A DNA stretch of 64,000 nt, from the NCBI GenBank assembly GCA_030431975.1, contig JAUIHP010000013.1, positions 62,001-126,000 on the forward strand, given 5' to 3'. Within the stretch, counting starts at the first letter, position 1, and the number at the start of each line of letters is the position of its first letter. Source of the DNA: a bacterium (GTDB taxonomy: Bacteria; Eisenbacteria; RBG-16-71-46; CAIMUX01). A program made the position numbers and the translations under genes. This document shows, piece after piece, positions 63,501 to 64,000 of this stretch. Below the pieces are notes generated by a model. The model was not told where the DNA came from. It made no database searches and saw nothing but the letters and a program-made list of their open reading frames with translations.

Positions 63501-64000
63501 CGACGAGATTCAGGACATTGCCGACGCCGCCCAGGAGATCTCGATCGTCGATGGCGCCGCCACCTACCACACGATCGCCAACACTCCGAACACGACCGTG
63601 GGCCGAGTCGACTCGGAAGGAAACGACCGATCGTTCCAGAAGCCGGTCAGCTTCGTCGTGACCGTCGACGGAACCACTGTGACCCGGACGAAGTGGGCGC
63701 TGGTCACCGGAGACCGTCCGCGGACCGGCACCTTCGTCTCGGCAACTTCCGAGGAGTTTCCTCTCCTCATCCTCCGCGATCCTCCTGGCGACAACTCGTA
63801 CGCCTACATCGAGGAGGGTCGTACGGTAACCAGTACAATCTCGAACGCCGGTCTCATCTCCCAGGAGACCGGGGTCAAAGTCGAGGTCGACTCCGGACTG
63901 GAGTTCCGCGCGGGTACCGGCTTCCTCAACTCGAAGAACAGTTTCGAAGTTTCCAACGACTTCGGTTTCCTCATCGAGTTGGCAACGAACCTCAACGGTG
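57541..64000 (+). CDS. Giant secreted FN3 / FG-GAP / LamG protein (runs off right edge)
   Basis: The frame is open from ATG 57541 (AGGAGG seven bases upstream) to the end of the window, at least 2,153 residues. A signal peptide (STIGFFLFFFMLAGLGIARA) precedes a G8-like beta region (WADPATWDLRVPRSGDDVIVDHTVTV). Eight FN3 domains follow (about 58340-60480), each opening (V/L)xATDGxxxDxVxVxW. Integrin-like FG-GAP repeats cover about 60530-61560 (HFGETIGVDGNFIIAGAPFDD). A ninth FN3 follows, then a carboxypeptidase-regulatory-like domain into which a LamG domain (about 61930-62420) is inserted. More regulatory-like beta domains reach the edge. Likely a surface adhesin or matrix protein. It lies next to the two-component cassette and behind its putative operators. 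Confidence 0.88.
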   Translation, partial: MQGPSRPHVARSTIGFFLFFFMLAGLGIARAELVSSVQDGDWADPATWDLRVPRSGDDVIVDHTVTVLRSGAVATDVDVSGNLVVKTGGSIDADIDTANSGVVHVEGGTVTGSVAALDSGRFNLLDGEVNVVSGTHVINVSGGAITGGFSPLGATTLEGSAADIDVPIFLSNSNTALVVRPTANGESGLSPIRSENLSSSFIGSLELDTSLYIPQTGDSWDILVTESNLPLVLENLVAPDGVTLEADVSVPGSLTLRVTNVDPIVVNASDDIYEDGVRLSWAATEAAQTYFEIYRTDPSQNREFLSVAASTEREYFDTTGDPGVEYTYEVILFSAAGEGGIAGSDTDTGRRIIFAPIDASATDGDKVDAVEVSWLDLSTIESGFNIYRKVAGAPDNTFALVGSTSQNDTFYSDATAEAGTAYNYCVSAIDVQGFESDVSCDDGERGFVLAPGSVNASDGQYVDEVRVTWQDLADDEVEYRIYRDAVLVETLPANSTSYSDTDDLGTPHTYCVASVREVLVGDVPTLVESQLSCDDGIGGPQTLAAPLTLYATFDEYDDQVLLRWDDTANEDTYEILRDSEVIAEVSAGTVEFSDGDAVAGTIHTYCVRARSESGGASTDICADGRRIAILSPTSVEATDGDLEDAVTVTWESEATSVVLFNVKLDGITQITVAGDVRSATVAKGLVLPNGFDAEFCVTAVTALGVESEAACDTGFRNFRAPTDVTATDDAFEQKVVIEWTDQTEVEAGYRISRREEGDANDPVEVGTTTANTEFFNDVTGEPGVTYEYFVSAMYGFNQSSFFDSESGMDTGSRFLIAPTDLTASQGDFEDRIQLRWTNNSLSETGYLVRRGGTSVATVGANVTSYEDIGAFEGEQAYSVVAIDDFGESEASFATGYTQIQAPGSVRATDIYDDRVVIVWTDESDIETNYRIYRDDALIATVNAGVTTYEDTPPSANVDYKYCVEAFRASPVASSDLVCADGSMKTPDTGLGEDGVLVERFSAGDGATRGDFGHRIGVGEGFAVVGAPEDDGAGSGRGAIYLYVKGIEGWDYVDKYTVAATNSAHFGETIGVDGNFIIAGAPFDDTDGLDAGSAWVFEFTGSELLQRARLSRPTPAAGDRYGATVAMGENFAAVGSSVAAVADVHLRSTTTGNWSFGQSLTISGGSSSLFAASMDIAGSYLYVGAPLSSLGGRFRQGSVYVYDAGNSFLLRSEIRGDSDEAFLGVKISAASQDRATFEGADQTFHVYEQFESGFRETGRVRSNGTGNYQQIAYEDGVILAAYEDGSDGGVRVFLEDFSGWTESKTLRSDLSGIRFGSSVAIGDEVAFFGGPSTGEATGYVYYVDIPNRPTQLTATDGDQDAAVRLEWDDNSERENGYTVFRDGNAIATTGPNVTTYNDGDSQPGQVHDYAVAAFQDVVGRTASRQDFGWQTADGVISGRISTRAGASIEGAVVCLDPPPNKALLLDGVEGHALVADGFISNNVSAGSGLREMTLEFWLNATSLGDGTIFSVRENGGFNPDLDYFTLEGNGSGGLRLWIRNDAVISTPSLDLENDWTHIAVTWLSATGDVQFYRNGSLFATGNGADGAALGGNGKFVFGQNLQEFSGGFVRPFQGALDEFRIWDSVRDISAIQETADQVLTGDEVGLLTYFPFDEGLGRAAGNLTGGPAASLEDGAFWAEDGAPLMVCAETDLEGNYSIAGLRYGESSTYEVIPTFGSHVFDPAFTLISLDREQPVQNEVEFLDITSYAVSGTINFENTGCFPENVTIFVDGVLGGVTDSDGRFVVSAAPGTRVIEPRVEGRVFSPATVELEIESDTAGIDFRDTTLRFLSGRVGGGCDFSIGDVVLEIVSEDGCYGPIQFTTDGEYDLLLPPQSYFMQVVDVSNVPGALDRATILDYFEVFGPQTVDLTDEDLEQNFIYRAPLSVEVTGFPTGSCEGEIITDPVSGVSFPAVPILAQGPTPIELTISVFENYGNGNLCPVDSGVVAVFDEIQDIADAAQEISIVDGAATYHTIANTPNTTVGRVDSEGNDRSFQKPVSFVVTVDGTTVTRTKWALVTGDRPRTGTFVSATSEEFPLLILRDPPGDNSYAYIEEGRTVTSTISNAGLISQETGVKVEVDSGLEFRAGTGFLNSKNSFEVSNDFGFLIELATNLNG

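Noticed and set aside
58132-63570. Minus-strand frames of about 400 codons at 58132-59349 and 62422-63570
   Set aside because: Antisense to FN3 and LamG coding sequence; they arise from the high third-position GC of the real gene.

Overview
The window is a GC-rich chromosomal segment, coding on both strands, with no rRNA, tRNA, insertion sequence or CRISPR array that I can recognise. It suggests a Gram-negative, heterotrophic bacterium of the FCB-like candidate phyla (Eisenbacteria/Krumholzibacteria/Latescibacteria type). The evidence is compositional and contextual: many secreted multidomain proteins, FlgD-Ig-like C-terminal domains on three of them, porin-like outer-membrane barrels, FN3, DUF11 and lamin-tail modules, and a Planctomycete/Acidobacteria-style ECF sigma domain. 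UGA is used as an ordinary stop.

Layout. 1-7597 (-): the 5' part of a giant secreted protein with eight DUF11 repeats and four pairs of alternating unnamed repeats, running off the left edge. 7818-12700: housekeeping-like genes (YfcE-type phosphodiesterase, Old Yellow Enzyme, DinB-like protein, GT4 glycosyltransferase, S41 peptidase). 12979-16513: secreted subtilase and a small secreted protein. 16872-20777: transglutaminase-like protein, porin, second transglutaminase-like protein. 20928-25378: secreted protein of unknown function, vanadium haloperoxidase-like enzyme, HxlR regulator, acidic hypothetical protein. 25426-30867 (-): a set of secreted proteins including a tightly packed operon (small secreted protein, beta-propeller, 12-Cys mini-protein, beta-propeller) and a decayed FN3 pseudogene. 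31048-33042: propeller-like lipoprotein. 33165-41089: TPR sigma-54 activator translationally coupled to a lamin-tail protein, then a matrixin metalloprotease with a small partner gene. 41150-45076: one 1308-residue chain joining an ECF sigma factor, a Ser/Thr kinase, a STAND ATPase and TPRs. 45226-52562: secreted proteins, a barrel gene broken by an in-frame TGA, a DUF2339 membrane protein, a dockerin-like protein and a lipoprotein. 52853-57227: LuxR response regulator, stand-alone receiver and reg_prop histidine kinase. 57541 to the right edge (+): a second giant secreted FN3/FG-GAP/LamG protein.

How it fits together. Most of the window is cell-surface and export cargo, interleaved with three unusual signalling proteins. 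The best candidates for undescribed biology are: (a) the sigma-kinase-STAND-TPR fusion, with a duplicated Ser/Thr motif in its activation-loop region and a hairpin touching its start codon; (b) the two-component cassette, whose kinase carries a natural (Gly-Ser)n tract inside its phosphoacceptor hairpin and which is flanked by three copies of a CTGTCA-N4-TGACAG palindrome, two of them in front of the giant FN3 gene; (c) the operon producing a 12-Cys secreted mini-protein between two beta-propellers; and (d) a shared C-terminal motif SWGx(V/I)KxxY/F on three otherwise unrelated secreted proteins. In-frame hexanucleotide repeats recur across several loci.
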